Assembly (NCBI GenBank): GCA_009782955.1
Contig: WRIB01000027.1
Span: forward strand, 1-38,185
DNA length: 38,185 nt
Direction of reading: 5' to 3'
From: Treponema sp.
GTDB lineage: Bacteria; Spirochaetota; Spirochaetia; Treponematales; Breznakiellaceae
In this document: positions 1 to 8,025 of the stretch, piece after piece
Position numbering within the stretch: the first letter of the stretch is position 1
Layout of the letters: each line of letters opens with the position of its first letter
Notes under the pieces: model-generated
The model's input: the letters and a program-made list of their open reading frames with translations, nothing else
What the model was told of the DNA's origin: nothing
Databases searched by the model: none
Program-made: the position numbers and the translations under genes

Positions 1-474
1 CATTTTTTCCCTGCTATGTTGAACAAGTCGAAGTATGAACAGTTTTTGTCAGTCGAACCTGTGATAGCTGATTGTTACCATACGCAAGACAATGGGTTTT
101 ATAAATTGATAATTCCTAATGCAAAAAGAGACGAACTTCACTCGGCCTTTGAACGATTGAATTTCTCCGCGTTGAACTTTACCGACAGCCGTTCTGTGTT
201 TCAATTCTATAATCTGGCGCGGTTGTGGGAACATATTGAAACGGTGATTGCCGCCAATATCCCTCTTTTGCACCTGGCAACGGAACCTCTATCGGCAGGT
301 GAAACTTATTGTGAAATTACCGGGAAAGCGTTTTTCAATGAGCTTGCTGCAAAGCCATTTAATTATAATTTCAGGACGAAGTATGCCACCAGTTTCGGTG
401 GAACTAACGGATATATTTATAATCGCATTCAGGTACTATCCGATTTAAAAACCTTTATCGGAAGTGTAAAGTAG
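1..474 (+). CDS. C-terminal part of an NAD-dependent epimerase/reductase-like protein (5' end outside window)
   Basis: The reading frame is open from base 1, so the gene starts before the window. The first Met is at 16, but the five preceding codons are also open. The visible 157 codons look like the C-terminal substrate-binding half of a short-chain-dehydrogenase-fold NAD epimerase/reductase. Hydrophobic and aromatic spacing and the tail motif Y-I-Y-N-R followed by a final helix (VLSDLKTFI) match my memory of these proteins. The Rossmann half would lie upstream and cannot be checked. It is followed after 2 bases by the remnant of a sugar-phosphate isomerase, a pairing seen in carbohydrate-modification loci. 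The family call is from recall of the C-terminal pattern only. Confidence 0.55.
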   Translation, partial: HFFPAMLNKSKYEQFLSVEPVIADCYHTQDNGFYKLIIPNAKRDELHSAFERLNFSALNFTDSRSVFQFYNLARLWEHIETVIAANIPLLHLATEPLSAGETYCEITGKAFFNELAAKPFNYNFRTKYATSFGGTNGYIYNRIQVLSDLKTFIGSVK

Positions 475-476
475 TG

Positions 477-758
477 TTATTGTCGATTTCTGACATCGCA
501 TAGTCGGCAGAACAAGACGAGGAAATGTATGCGTTCTTGTGTGACAGCGGTTTTGATGGCATCGAAATTGCGAGTCAATATTGACATCGGAACAATATTA
601 TAGAGAATAAGGAGCCTGTTTCGCTTACAGCTGAGAATCTTGACATTATAAATCATGTTCATATTTCCGAACCGAGACTCGTACCGATTGGGCGGCGAGA
701 TATTCATCAAGAAATATTTGCTATGCCTTTTAACAAATATGTGTCAATTGATAATTTT
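477..758 (+). pseudogene. Decayed sugar-phosphate isomerase/epimerase (TIM-barrel) remnant
   Basis: One frame running from 477 into the following gene reads like the two ends of a xylose-isomerase-like TIM-barrel protein. Near the N-terminus it has LSISDIA, a TAG stop at 501-503, then MYAFLCDSGFDGIEIA. After a TGA stop near 582 it continues with the C-terminal pattern AENLDIINHVHISEP and KYVSID. A normal member is about 260-280 residues, so roughly 150 residues between these ends are missing. Two in-frame stops plus the internal loss make it non-functional. The frame is continuous with the longer open frame of the next gene, which makes a false upstream start (723) for that gene. Family assignment rests on motif recall. 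Confidence 0.6.
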
Positions 759-774
759 TTTTTATGCTTTTTGT

Positions 775-803
775 TTGACAACTCTATTGAACAGACTTAT
801 ACT
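775..803 (+). promoter_or_regulatory. Sigma70-type promoter for the SCP2-like gene
   Basis: TTGACA at 775-780 and TATACT at 798-803 are separated by exactly 17 bases. Transcription would start near 810, leaving a leader of about 33 bases with an AGGA ribosome site before the ATG at 843. The promoter overlaps the far end of the decayed isomerase gene. Confidence 0.75.
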
Positions 804-842
804 GAAAATGGCGTTTTAACTTTCATTAACGAAGGAATTGAT

Positions 843-1598
843 ATGAAAGACACAAAAACCATGGCCTGCATAAATATGTACGGCATTTTGGGCGGTCTGG
901 AGGATCTTTGCAAGTATTCTCCGGAGGCAAAAAACCTGGCTACCGGGAAACCCATAGCTGTTTCTTTTGCGGTAAAAGACGGTCCTTCTTTAACGCTGCG
1001 TTTTGAAAACGGCAGCTGCAAGGCAGAACCGGCCAGCGGTCATTGCGATATAAAACTCCCGTTTTCCAGCTGTGAGAAATTCAATGGAATGATAGACGGA
1101 ACCGTAACGCCCATTCCCAGCAAGGGTTTTACAAAGCTTGGTTTTCTTACCAAAAATTTTATCAGTCTTACAAAGATACTGGAAAACTATCTCAGAGCAA
1201 AACCGGAGGATCTTGCAAAAAACGATTTCTTCGAGGCGAGTACAATCATCATGTTTAATTTGATTTCTCAGGCAGTATCTCAGATTGGAAACTACGACAA
1301 GATTGGGCGTTTTACCGCATCGAATATTGTGGACGGTACCGTTGTGCTTTCCATAGGCGGTACAATTCGGGCGGCTGTTGTCGTAAAGGATCATCAACTG
1401 ACCACCACCCGCGAGATACCGGAACACTACCACGCACTTATGGAATTCGCCGATATAAAACTTGCCCGCGATATATTTGAAGGAAATGTCAGCACATTGG
1501 GCTGTATTGGTAACGGCCTTATTACCATGCGGGGAAATCTGGGCATGCTGGATAATATCAACCGCATTCTGGACAGGGTAGCCGTCTATTTGGCATAG
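843..1598 (+). CDS. SCP2-like (sterol carrier protein 2 fold) hypothetical protein
   Basis: 251 residues, no signal peptide or membrane segment. The start at 843 is preferred over the longer open frame from 723 because a consensus promoter lies at 775-803 and a GAAGGA site precedes this ATG by about 7 bases. The extra upstream residues belong to the decayed isomerase. The middle and C-terminal parts, with alternating beta strands such as GKPIAVSFAVKDGPSLTLRF and GNGLITMRGNLGMLDN, resemble the SCP2 lipid-binding fold. That is a resemblance I see, not a proven match. The gene is 24 bases upstream of a class III aminotransferase and almost certainly co-transcribed with it. The substrate is unknown; a hydrophobic ligand is an inference from the fold. 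Confidence 0.55.
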   Translation: MKDTKTMACINMYGILGGLEDLCKYSPEAKNLATGKPIAVSFAVKDGPSLTLRFENGSCKAEPASGHCDIKLPFSSCEKFNGMIDGTVTPIPSKGFTKLGFLTKNFISLTKILENYLRAKPEDLAKNDFFEASTIIMFNLISQAVSQIGNYDKIGRFTASNIVDGTVVLSIGGTIRAAVVVKDHQLTTTREIPEHYHALMEFADIKLARDIFEGNVSTLGCIGNGLITMRGNLGMLDNINRILDRVAVYLA

Positions 1599-1622
1599 CA
1601 AAAAAGAACGTAAGGAGTAGGT

Positions 1623-2861
1623 ATGGGATTTCCAATAAATAAATATTCAAAAAGCATGGAAGAATATAACCGTGCGCTTAAAGTAATACCGTCGGGTATC
1701 TATGGACATCTGGGCCCGGCCGAAGGATGCTTTGTGCCGGTTTCTGCATTTCCGTTTTTTTCTGAGCGGGCAAAGGGTACCTATTTCTGGGATGTGGACG
1801 GCAACCGTTTTATCGACTATATGTGCGCATACGGGCCGAATGTTCTGGGATATAACGACGAAGAAGTGGATGCGGCAGCGGCAAAACAACGCGAGCTGGG
1901 CGACTGTATTACTTCACCCTCGACAAAGATGATCGACTTTGCGGAAATTTTGGTAGACACAGTCGCCAGCGCGGACTGGGCTTTTTTTGCCAAGAACGGC
2001 GGCGATACTACTACACTGGCGGTAATGACTGCCAGAGCTTTTACCCGCCGGAAGAAAATTGTTTTCTTTAAAGGTTATTACCACGGCGTTGCCCCGTGGA
2101 CTCAAAAAGTAGATTATCCGGGTATCCTGGAAGAAGATGTTGCCAACAATATCTATGTACCCTTTAATGATTACGAAAAACTTGCCCAGGTGTTTGAAGA
2201 AAACAAAGGCGAGATTGCCGCGGTAATTTCCCAGCCTTATATGCACGGCAACTTTACAGATAATGTATTACCGGCAGATGGTTTCTGGCAGAAAGTCAGA
2301 AAACTCTGTACCGATAAAGAGGCAGTGCTTATTCTTGACGATGTACGCGCCGGATTCAGGCTGGACCTTGCCGGCAGTGATCACTTTTTTGGCTTTGAGG
2401 CGGATCTTATCTGTTTCTGCAAGGCTCTGGCAAACGGTTACAATGTCAGCGCTCTCTGCGGAAAAGAGTTCCTTCGTAATACGGTAAGCGGTCTGACCTA
2501 TACGGGAAGCTATTGGCTTTCTGCAGTTCCCTTTGCAGCAGGCATAACCTGTATTGAAAAGATGAAACGCCTTGAGCTTCCCAAACTGCTTCACGAAAAA
2601 GGAACGAAGCTTAAAGACGGGCTTGTCGCATGTGCAAAAAAACACAACTACGATCTTCGTGTTACCGGAATGCCTGCACTCTTCTATTTACGCATCGCCA
2701 ACGATGATTCGTTAATGCTCCATCAAAGATGGATTGCCGAAATGGTTAAACGCGGAATTTATCTTACCAATCATCACAACCATTTTATTAACTACGCTTT
2801 GAGCGATGAAGACATACAAACTACTATTGAGGTGGCAGACGAAGCGTTTTCTGTGTTGTAA
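1623..2861 (+). CDS. Class III PLP-dependent aminotransferase (glutamate-1-semialdehyde aminomutase-like)
   Basis: 412 residues, the usual length for fold-type I class III enzymes. The PLP-binding Asp is seen in DDVRAGFR (residues 239-246) and the Schiff-base Lys is K267 in CFCKALANGY. Around residue 153 GYYHG is the substrate/PLP-stacking motif typical of glutamate-1-semialdehyde aminomutase relatives. Start at 1623 is supported by AAGGAG 6-8 bases upstream. No other tetrapyrrole genes are nearby, so a HemL role is unlikely. Pairing with the SCP2-like gene suggests an amino-transfer or amino-mutase step on an unknown, perhaps lipid-linked substrate (inference). The gene ends 33 bases before ccdA. 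Confidence 0.85.
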   Translation: MGFPINKYSKSMEEYNRALKVIPSGIYGHLGPAEGCFVPVSAFPFFSERAKGTYFWDVDGNRFIDYMCAYGPNVLGYNDEEVDAAAAKQRELGDCITSPSTKMIDFAEILVDTVASADWAFFAKNGGDTTTLAVMTARAFTRRKKIVFFKGYYHGVAPWTQKVDYPGILEEDVANNIYVPFNDYEKLAQVFEENKGEIAAVISQPYMHGNFTDNVLPADGFWQKVRKLCTDKEAVLILDDVRAGFRLDLAGSDHFFGFEADLICFCKALANGYNVSALCGKEFLRNTVSGLTYTGSYWLSAVPFAAGITCIEKMKRLELPKLLHEKGTKLKDGLVACAKKHNYDLRVTGMPALFYLRIANDDSLMLHQRWIAEMVKRGIYLTNHHNHFINYALSDEDIQTTIEVADEAFSVL

Positions 2862-2894
2862 TGATTTGAGTAGCTTTGTACCATACTTAATCAC

Positions 2895-3644
2895 ATGAAC
2901 GATTATCCTTCAATATTGCTGGTTTTTGCCGCGGGGTTTCTTTCGTTTCTTTCCCCCTGTGTGCTTCCCCTCATTCCCTCTTATTTGAGCATTTTGGGAA
3001 GTGCAAAACCTCGGAAATCCATTCTGCTTGTTACCACTGTTTGTTTTGTTCTGGGTTTTACAGCGATCTTTATTGTTTTAAGCATCATAATGTCTACCAC
3101 GTTTTTATTGATGGGCGGAGTGTCTGTTTACATCAGGGTTATTGCGGGAGTTATTGTGATCATCCTGGGGTTGAATGTTCTTTTTGATTTTATTTCCATT
3201 CTTAATTATGAAAAGAGATTTCGCTTAAAGGGAAAATTCCAGGGCTTGCCGGGGGCTTTTATTGCGGGAGCAGCCTTTGGTGCAGGCTGGACTCCCTGTA
3301 TAGGCCCTATCCTGGCCGGCGTGCTTTTTCTTGCCGGACAAAGCGGTAAGGCGGGTATTGCCGCTTTGTACCTTGGCGTATACTCCCTGGGTCTGGGACT
3401 TCCCTTTTTGCTGGCAGCCGTTTTTTTTGATCGTTTTCTTGTTACTTCCAAATGGTTCCGTAAACATCTTTCTGCAATTCAAAAGATCAGCGGTATTTTG
3501 CTCATCATTATTGGCGTTCTTATATTAAGCGGGCGCTTTTCTGCGCTGAATATTATTTTACAAAGATGGCAGTATCAGTATATTAACTGGGCTCAGGACA
3601 AGGCTCTACCTTTAAGGGTTTTGGCAGATTGGTTAAATTCATAA
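2895..3644 (+). CDS. ccdA: CcdA-type cytochrome c biogenesis / thiol-disulfide electron transfer membrane protein
   Basis: 249 residues with about six membrane segments. The two redox Cys of the DsbD-beta/CcdA family are in place: C22 in LSPCVLPLIPS near the end of TM1 and C135 in GWTPCIGP. The protein should carry reducing equivalents from cytoplasmic thioredoxin across the inner membrane to periplasmic thiol proteins. It lies 33 bases after the aminotransferase gene. No Shine-Dalgarno is visible before the ATG, but a CATACT element 7 bases upstream hints at its own start. A TlpA-type thioredoxin is convergent immediately downstream (3671-4261) and is the likely redox partner. Confidence 0.88.
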   Translation: MNDYPSILLVFAAGFLSFLSPCVLPLIPSYLSILGSAKPRKSILLVTTVCFVLGFTAIFIVLSIIMSTTFLLMGGVSVYIRVIAGVIVIILGLNVLFDFISILNYEKRFRLKGKFQGLPGAFIAGAAFGAGWTPCIGPILAGVLFLAGQSGKAGIAALYLGVYSLGLGLPFLLAAVFFDRFLVTSKWFRKHLSAIQKISGILLIIIGVLILSGRFSALNIILQRWQYQYINWAQDKALPLRVLADWLNS

Positions 3645-3670
3645 CCGCCAAAGCCGGGAATTCCGGGATT

Positions 3671-4261
3671 TTACCTGTCTTTTAGGAGCGCCTCAAATGC
3701 AGCAATGATCTTTGGATTATCCCAGTATATACTCCCTACAACTTTGCTGACGATTTTTCCCTCCCGGTTTATGATAAAACTGGTAGGAATGACTGAAATA
3801 CCATACTTTGAGCCGAGCTTTCCGTCTTCATCCAGCGGTACCGGAAAGGTAAACCTGTTGTTTCGGATAAATTGTTGTACAGTGGCCTTATTTTCTTTCA
3901 AATCGACAGCAAGGATTTCCAATCCCTGGCTTTTCAAGCGCTGGTACAGGGTTTCCATGGAAGGCATTTCTGCCCGGCAGGGCGGACACCATGTGGCCCA
4001 GAAATTAAGAATAACCACTTTTCCCCTGTAGGATGAAAGAACTGCGCTCCCCCCGTTTAACAGGGGCAAGGTAAAATCAACCGGATCCTGCTGTTTGTTG
4101 AGGAAGTTTAACTCTGCATCACGAAATGCTTTTTCAATTTCTGTGGAAATCTGGGCTTTTGCAGGCTGCGGAATCAGAAAAATCGCAACAATGACCCCAA
4201 CAACAATAAAACCCCAGAGAAGACTTTTTTTTGAAAAAACTCTGTTTTTCACGTTATTCAT
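3671..4261 (-). CDS. TlpA/ResA-type membrane-anchored thioredoxin
   Basis: 196 residues. Residues 13-33 form an N-terminal membrane segment or uncleaved signal. The thioredoxin-fold domain runs from about residue 60 to 195 with the active site WCPPC (C92, C95) and the cis-Pro in VIPTSF. This is the redoxin/TlpA family, which reduces periplasmic disulfides using electrons supplied by CcdA. It is convergent with ccdA, 26 bases apart, a less common arrangement than co-directional ccdA-tlpA. There is no Shine-Dalgarno before the ATG. A -35/-10 pair (TTGCCT, 17 bases, TATATC) ends 9 bases before the start codon, so the transcript may be nearly leaderless. Confidence 0.88.
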   Translation of the reverse strand: MNNVKNRVFSKKSLLWGFIVVGVIVAIFLIPQPAKAQISTEIEKAFRDAELNFLNKQQDPVDFTLPLLNGGSAVLSSYRGKVVILNFWATWCPPCRAEMPSMETLYQRLKSQGLEILAVDLKENKATVQQFIRNNRFTFPVPLDEDGKLGSKYGISVIPTSFIINREGKIVSKVVGSIYWDNPKIIAAFEALLKDR

Positions 4262-4270
4262 ATTATATCA

Positions 4271-4299
4271 GATATACCTGGCTATTTATACATAGGCAA
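4271..4299 (-). promoter_or_regulatory. Candidate promoter of the tlpA-like gene, very close to the start codon
   Basis: On the minus strand, TTGCCT (4294-4299) is followed after 17 bases by TATATC (4271-4276). The start codon is at 4261, so only 9 bases separate the -10 from the ATG and the leader would be 2-4 bases. Confidence 0.45.
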
Positions 4300-4381
4300 A
4301 GCAGCATTTTCTTGCCATTGATTATTTTTAACTTTTCTGTAATAATTACAGTTAATAATTTTAGAAAATAGGAAAGAAAAT

Positions 4382-4759
4382 ATGGAAAATAATGAAAGAA
4401 AAAGAGTCATTTTGGCAATCGATGACAATGTACAGCAACTTACGGAATTTAAGGTATTTTTGATTCCAAAATACGACCTTAGAGTCGTTAAATCCGCTTC
4501 CGAAGCTATGAGTTTTCTGAACAAGTATGAATCGGATATTATTTTGCTGGATATTGAAATGCCGAACATAACCGGCTTTGAGTTTCTTGAAGATATCAGA
4601 AAAATACCCAGCTATGTACAAGTGCCAATAATTATTGTCAGCGGAAATACCGGAGAAGAATTTTTTACACAGGCCAAAAATTCCACTGCTGCAGAGGTTC
4701 TGTCCAAGCCGGTAAAACAAGAAGCCTTAGTGGAGGCAATTGAAAAGCATTTGTCATAA
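4382..4759 (+). CDS. Stand-alone response-regulator receiver (CheY-like)
   Basis: 125 residues, a single receiver domain with no output domain. The acidic pair D14-D15, the phospho-acceptor D57 in LLDIEMP, the Ser switch residue S87 and K109 in SKPV are all present, so it should be phosphorylatable. Start is supported by AGGAAAG 5-10 bases upstream. It lies 71 bases upstream of the hydrogenase-MCP fusion gene. A small hairpin with a T-run (4761-4782) separates them, so read-through may be partial. The natural inference is that it works with the hydrogenase-MCP receptor through a CheA encoded elsewhere. The kinase is not in this window. It could instead belong to an unrelated phosphorelay. Confidence 0.85.
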   Translation: MENNERKRVILAIDDNVQQLTEFKVFLIPKYDLRVVKSASEAMSFLNKYESDIILLDIEMPNITGFEFLEDIRKIPSYVQVPIIIVSGNTGEEFFTQAKNSTAAEVLSKPVKQEALVEAIEKHLS

Positions 4760-4760
4760 T

Positions 4761-4782
4761 AGTCTGAATTTTCAGGCTTTTT
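4761..4782 (+). terminator. Weak intrinsic terminator or attenuator after the receiver gene
   Basis: A 7-bp stem (4761-4767 with 4772-4778, one G:T pair) with a 4-base loop is followed by a run of T. It sits right after the stop of the receiver gene and 49 bases before the hydrogenase-MCP gene. Confidence 0.45.
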
Positions 4783-4830
4783 GAGGATATTTAGAAATTA
4801 AATACCGCCTAATATTATTGAGGGGGAAAA

Positions 4831-7005
4831 ATGGACAATACAGGTAAACTTACTCCGGTTATCGGGATTAACGAAGAAAAATGTATCAACTGTTATGCTT
4901 GTATAACCGCTTGTCCGGTTAAATATTGCATGGACGGTTCGGGGGAAACGCTTACAATTAACCATGATCTGTGCATAGGCTGCGGACACTGTATCCCTAC
5001 CTGTACTCACAAAGCCCGGGAATTAATAGATGATACGGATCGCTTTTTTGCTGATCTAAAACAGGGGGAACCGATAGTAGCTATTGCCGCTCCGGCTGTG
5101 GCTTCGGTTTTTCCCGGCAATTACCTTAGAATAAACGGGTTTCTTAAATCATTGGGGGTTAAAGCGGTATTTGATGTAAGCTTTGGAGCGGAACTTACTG
5201 TTGTTTCTTACGTTAATTACATCAAGAAGAAAAAACCCCGTATGGTGATTGCTCAACCCTGTCCGGCAATCGTCTCTTACATAGAACTTTATCACCCAAA
5301 TCTGGTACCCTACCTTGCACCGGCGGACAGCCCTATGCTGCATTCCCTTAAAATGATTCGTGAGTATTATCCGCAATTCCAGAATTTTAAACTGGCGGTA
5401 ATTTCTCCCTGTATTGCAAAGAAAAGGGAATTTGACGAAACCAAATTGGGGGATTACAACGTTACCATGCTTGCTCTTAAAAAGCATATTGAACAAAACA
5501 ATATTAATCTTGGCAGCTTTCCGGAAGTTGAATATATCGGAGCGCCGGCTGAGCGTGCAGTAACATTTTCGGCTCCGGGAGGTCTTCTTGATACTGCCGA
5601 ACGGTTTGTACCGGGCATCAGGAGAAACACCAGAAAAATTGAAGGGGTCGAAACAATTTACCATTATTTAAGGGGCATTTCTCATTTGCTGGATACACCG
5701 GATATTGAATTCCCTTTACTTATAGACTGTCTGAACTGTGAAATGGGTTGCAACGGCGGCCCTGGTACAGGAAATATCGGAAAAAACCTGGATGAACTTG
5801 AAAGTCCGATTCGCAAACGCAGTGCAGAAGTGGAAAAACAGATTAATCCCAAAAAGCTGGAAAAACTGTACGTAAAATATCACAAACTTTTAAACCGTTA
5901 CTGGAAGCCTGATTTGTATACCAGAACTTACAAAAACCTTTCCGGAAATTATACCCTAAAAAGGCCCAACCCGGATGAGTTAAAAGAAATTTACAAAAGT
6001 ATGAGAAAGTTTGGTGATGAAGATATTTACGACTGTACCAGTTGCGGTTACGGAAGCTGCAGGTCGATGGCCACGGCAATTTATAATAAACTCAACAAAC
6101 CGGATAATTGCGCCAAATACAATCTTGCACTTCTTGAAGAAGAGAAAAAAACCACAGTGTATATCAACCAGCAACTCAAGGAACATATCAGCCGTGCCCT
6201 TGATGTAATCGAAGACATCAATAGTCTCGTAGAAAAATTGAACTCAAGTATAAACTCACAGTCTGAATCGGTAAATGAATCCACGGCAGTTACGGGGAAA
6301 ATGGTAAACTCCCTAAAGGGTACTTCCGAGCTTTCGCGGCAAAAGCGGGAATCCATAATGGAATTAATTGATAATGCTGCCAAGGGTCAGGATGCAATGA
6401 AAGAGACAATTCAGGCAGTCCAAAGTATTTCAGAGTCGGTAGACGGTATAGCGTCAGCAATTAAAACAATCAGCGTTATTGCATCCAACACCAACCTCCT
6501 TTCCATGAATGCCGCCATCGAAGCTGCTCATGCCGGGGAAGCCGGAAAAGGCTTTGCTGTTGTAGCGGATGAGATTCGCCGCCTGTCAGAGAATACCAGG
6601 GAAAATTCGCGCAGTATTTCACAAACATTGTCAAGCATTATCGAAGGGATCAATACTACTTCCAGACGTTCTGCCGATACCGGTAATTTGATTAATGGTA
6701 TGTCTGAGGAAATAAATGGCTTTGCCAGTACCATGACAGAACTTATCGATACCTTAAGCAGGTTGTCTTCGGAAAGTTCGGGAATTACCGGCGCGTTGGA
6801 AAATCTGCAGCAGAATAGTTCCATAGTTAAAACAGATTATGCTCAGATGTTGTCTTTAACAGACAAGCTTCGCTATGACATTAACTTCCTGGCTGCTCTG
6901 TCGGCAGATATAGTTAAAGCTATAGAGGAAAACGATCATGAAATAATTGCCAAATTAATTTCTATGGATATTAACAAAGAAGGTGAGCATCAGGCAGTAA
7001 ATTGA
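4831..7005 (+). CDS. Sensory [FeFe]-hydrogenase fused to a methyl-accepting chemotaxis signalling domain
   Basis: 724 residues with no membrane segment. Domains in order: two 4Fe-4S ferredoxin motifs (C18, C21, C24, C28 and C48, C51, C54, C58); the H-cluster domain about 70-340; a further 4Fe-4S motif CTSCGYGSC...C (C402, C405, C410, C427); and a cytoplasmic MCP coiled coil about 445-700. The MCP hairpin tip [20 protein letters not shown] is intact. H-cluster loops are QPCPA (C144), SPCIAKK (C194) and [11 protein letters not shown] (C303, C307), the group C sensory pattern. In catalytic enzymes the first loop is TSCCP; here the proton-transfer Cys is replaced by Pro143. No PAS domain is present, unlike the HydS sensors described in termite-gut treponemes. 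It most likely reports H2 or redox state to CheA/CheW. GAGGGGG precedes the start. Confidence 0.92.
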   Translation: MDNTGKLTPVIGINEEKCINCYACITACPVKYCMDGSGETLTINHDLCIGCGHCIPTCTHKARELIDDTDRFFADLKQGEPIVAIAAPAVASVFPGNYLRINGFLKSLGVKAVFDVSFGAELTVVSYVNYIKKKKPRMVIAQPCPAIVSYIELYHPNLVPYLAPADSPMLHSLKMIREYYPQFQNFKLAVISPCIAKKREFDETKLGDYNVTMLALKKHIEQNNINLGSFPEVEYIGAPAERAVTFSAPGGLLDTAERFVPGIRRNTRKIEGVETIYHYLRGISHLLDTPDIEFPLLIDCLNCEMGCNGGPGTGNIGKNLDELESPIRKRSAEVEKQINPKKLEKLYVKYHKLLNRYWKPDLYTRTYKNLSGNYTLKRPNPDELKEIYKSMRKFGDEDIYDCTSCGYGSCRSMATAIYNKLNKPDNCAKYNLALLEEEKKTTVYINQQLKEHISRALDVIEDINSLVEKLNSSINSQSESVNESTAVTGKMVNSLKGTSELSRQKRESIMELIDNAAKGQDAMKETIQAVQSISESVDGIASAIKTISVIASNTNLLSMNAAIEAAHAGEAGKGFAVVADEIRRLSENTRENSRSISQTLSSIIEGINTTSRRSADTGNLINGMSEEINGFASTMTELIDTLSRLSSESSGITGALENLQQNSSIVKTDYAQMLSLTDKLRYDINFLAALSADIVKAIEENDHEIIAKLISMDINKEGEHQAVN

Positions 7006-7065
7006 GGCTCCCCGCGGCAAGTCGCGAGGTATCTGTCAGCGTTACATAATCTGCCAGGGAGCCTC
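7004..7065. repeat. Inverted repeat with nested second helix after the hydrogenase-MCP gene
   Basis: GAGGCTCCC (7004-7012) pairs perfectly with GGGAGCCTC (7057-7065). Just inside, GGCA (7016-7019) pairs with TGCC (7052-7055), and CGCG (7013-7016) could alternatively pair with CGCG (7023-7026). The left arm overlaps the stop codon. There is no T-run, so it is not a standard intrinsic terminator. It may protect the 3' end or be a structured RNA. Confidence 0.6.
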
Positions 7066-7089
7066 GTTCGATAGGAAATTTATTATACC

Positions 7090-7186
7090 GTCTGGTTTAA
7101 TACCATACACTCTCATGTTTTGATTCCTTTCAACCGTGGCAAGGCAGCTGCTTTGCAGCATTAGAAAGTGGAGTATTAAACCAGAC
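7090..7186. repeat. Perfect 14-bp inverted repeat enclosing an 18-bp palindrome
   Basis: GTCTGGTTTAATAC (7090-7103) is the exact reverse complement of 7173-7186. Between the arms lies a near-perfect 18-bp palindrome (7139-7156, centre CAG|CTG, one mismatch) that overlaps a smaller hairpin at 7147-7159. There is no transposase or other frame between the arms. The function is unknown. Confidence 0.6.
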
Positions 7187-7227
7187 TTTCGAATAATTAT
7201 CGTTAAAAACCGAGGCTGATCAAGGGT

Positions 7228-7911
7228 TTACGGAAACAGCGGAATTTTGTCATTCCAGTGAAGGTTTAATAATTCTTCCAGCTTTTGTATACGAAAGCCC
7301 TGAAAATCCGGGTGCTTGTTATCTTCATCAAATAACACGCCTGTTCCGCCAAGGGCTTTGTAGCCTTCCAAATAGAACGGCACATCGTCGACAAGACAGC
7401 AGGAAGGGGCAGTAACTCCCAACTCATTAAGCACATTTCGGAATACGGCAGTATCTGGTTTACCTTTAAGTCCGTTTCTTCTAATATCAAAAATTAAAGG
7501 AAAAAGATCGGCCACTTTAAGTTTATCTAAAATTCTGTTTGCATGTTCAATAATTGAATTAGTCAGGATAGCAAACGGAATGTTTCGGGAAGAAAGTAAA
7601 AGCAGAAAACTGCGGAGGGCCGGATCCGGCGGAAGAGTATCCGCTTCGTGTTCAGGGTGTATACATGTAAAGTAATTTTCCATATCTTCGTCATTAAGGC
7701 CCTCTTCGGCACGCAGCCATTCCAGGGTTGTGCCGTATCCGCCTTTTTTAATCTGCTCTTTCCGGCGGGCCCATGCTTCTTCTCTGGGAAGTTTCAGGTA
7801 TTCGGCAATATAATCATTAACACGGCTGCTTACCGCGTGTTCCAGTCCCCAATGAGAGGAATAAAGGGTACTATCCAAATCAAAAAGGATGTATTCTATC
7901 GAAGGATGCAT
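7228..7911 (-). CDS. HAD-superfamily hydrolase, pyrimidine 5'-nucleotidase-like
   Basis: 227 residues. HAD motif I is DLDSTLY (D11 nucleophile, D13), motif II is LTNS, motif III is the Lys in GLKGKPD, and motif IV is VDDVPFYL. The helical cap between motifs I and II is of the C1 (subfamily IA) type, as in SDT1/PPA-type pyrimidine 5'-nucleotidases. It should hydrolyse a phosphomonoester, probably a nucleotide; the substrate cannot be told from sequence. It is convergent with the hydrogenase-MCP gene across the structured region 7004-7187 and has no operon partner. No strong ribosome site is visible before the ATG. Confidence 0.85.
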   Translation of the reverse strand: MHPSIEYILFDLDSTLYSSHWGLEHAVSSRVNDYIAEYLKLPREEAWARRKEQIKKGGYGTTLEWLRAEEGLNDEDMENYFTCIHPEHEADTLPPDPALRSFLLLLSSRNIPFAILTNSIIEHANRILDKLKVADLFPLIFDIRRNGLKGKPDTAVFRNVLNELGVTAPSCCLVDDVPFYLEGYKALGGTGVLFDEDNKHPDFQGFRIQKLEELLNLHWNDKIPLFP

Positions 7912-8025
7912 AGGTTATCTTAACAGGAAAAGGGCTTTAATGATAATAGTGTTCAGTTTTAAAAAATAACTATGGATATTTTTATTTTTTGGGATTATAC
8001 TATAACTTAATTGGAGGATGTTAAA

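Noticed and set aside
723-842. Upstream extension of the SCP2-like gene to 723
   Set aside because: A consensus promoter lies inside it, the residues continue the decayed isomerase, and a good ribosome site precedes the ATG at 843.
990-1601. 203-residue open frame antisense to the SCP2-like gene
   Set aside because: Cys/Gly-rich shadow translation without a start signal or family motif.
7090-7186. Terminal inverted repeats of a small insertion element (MITE)
   Set aside because: Only one copy is seen in the window, and I could not identify target-site duplications or a transposase.
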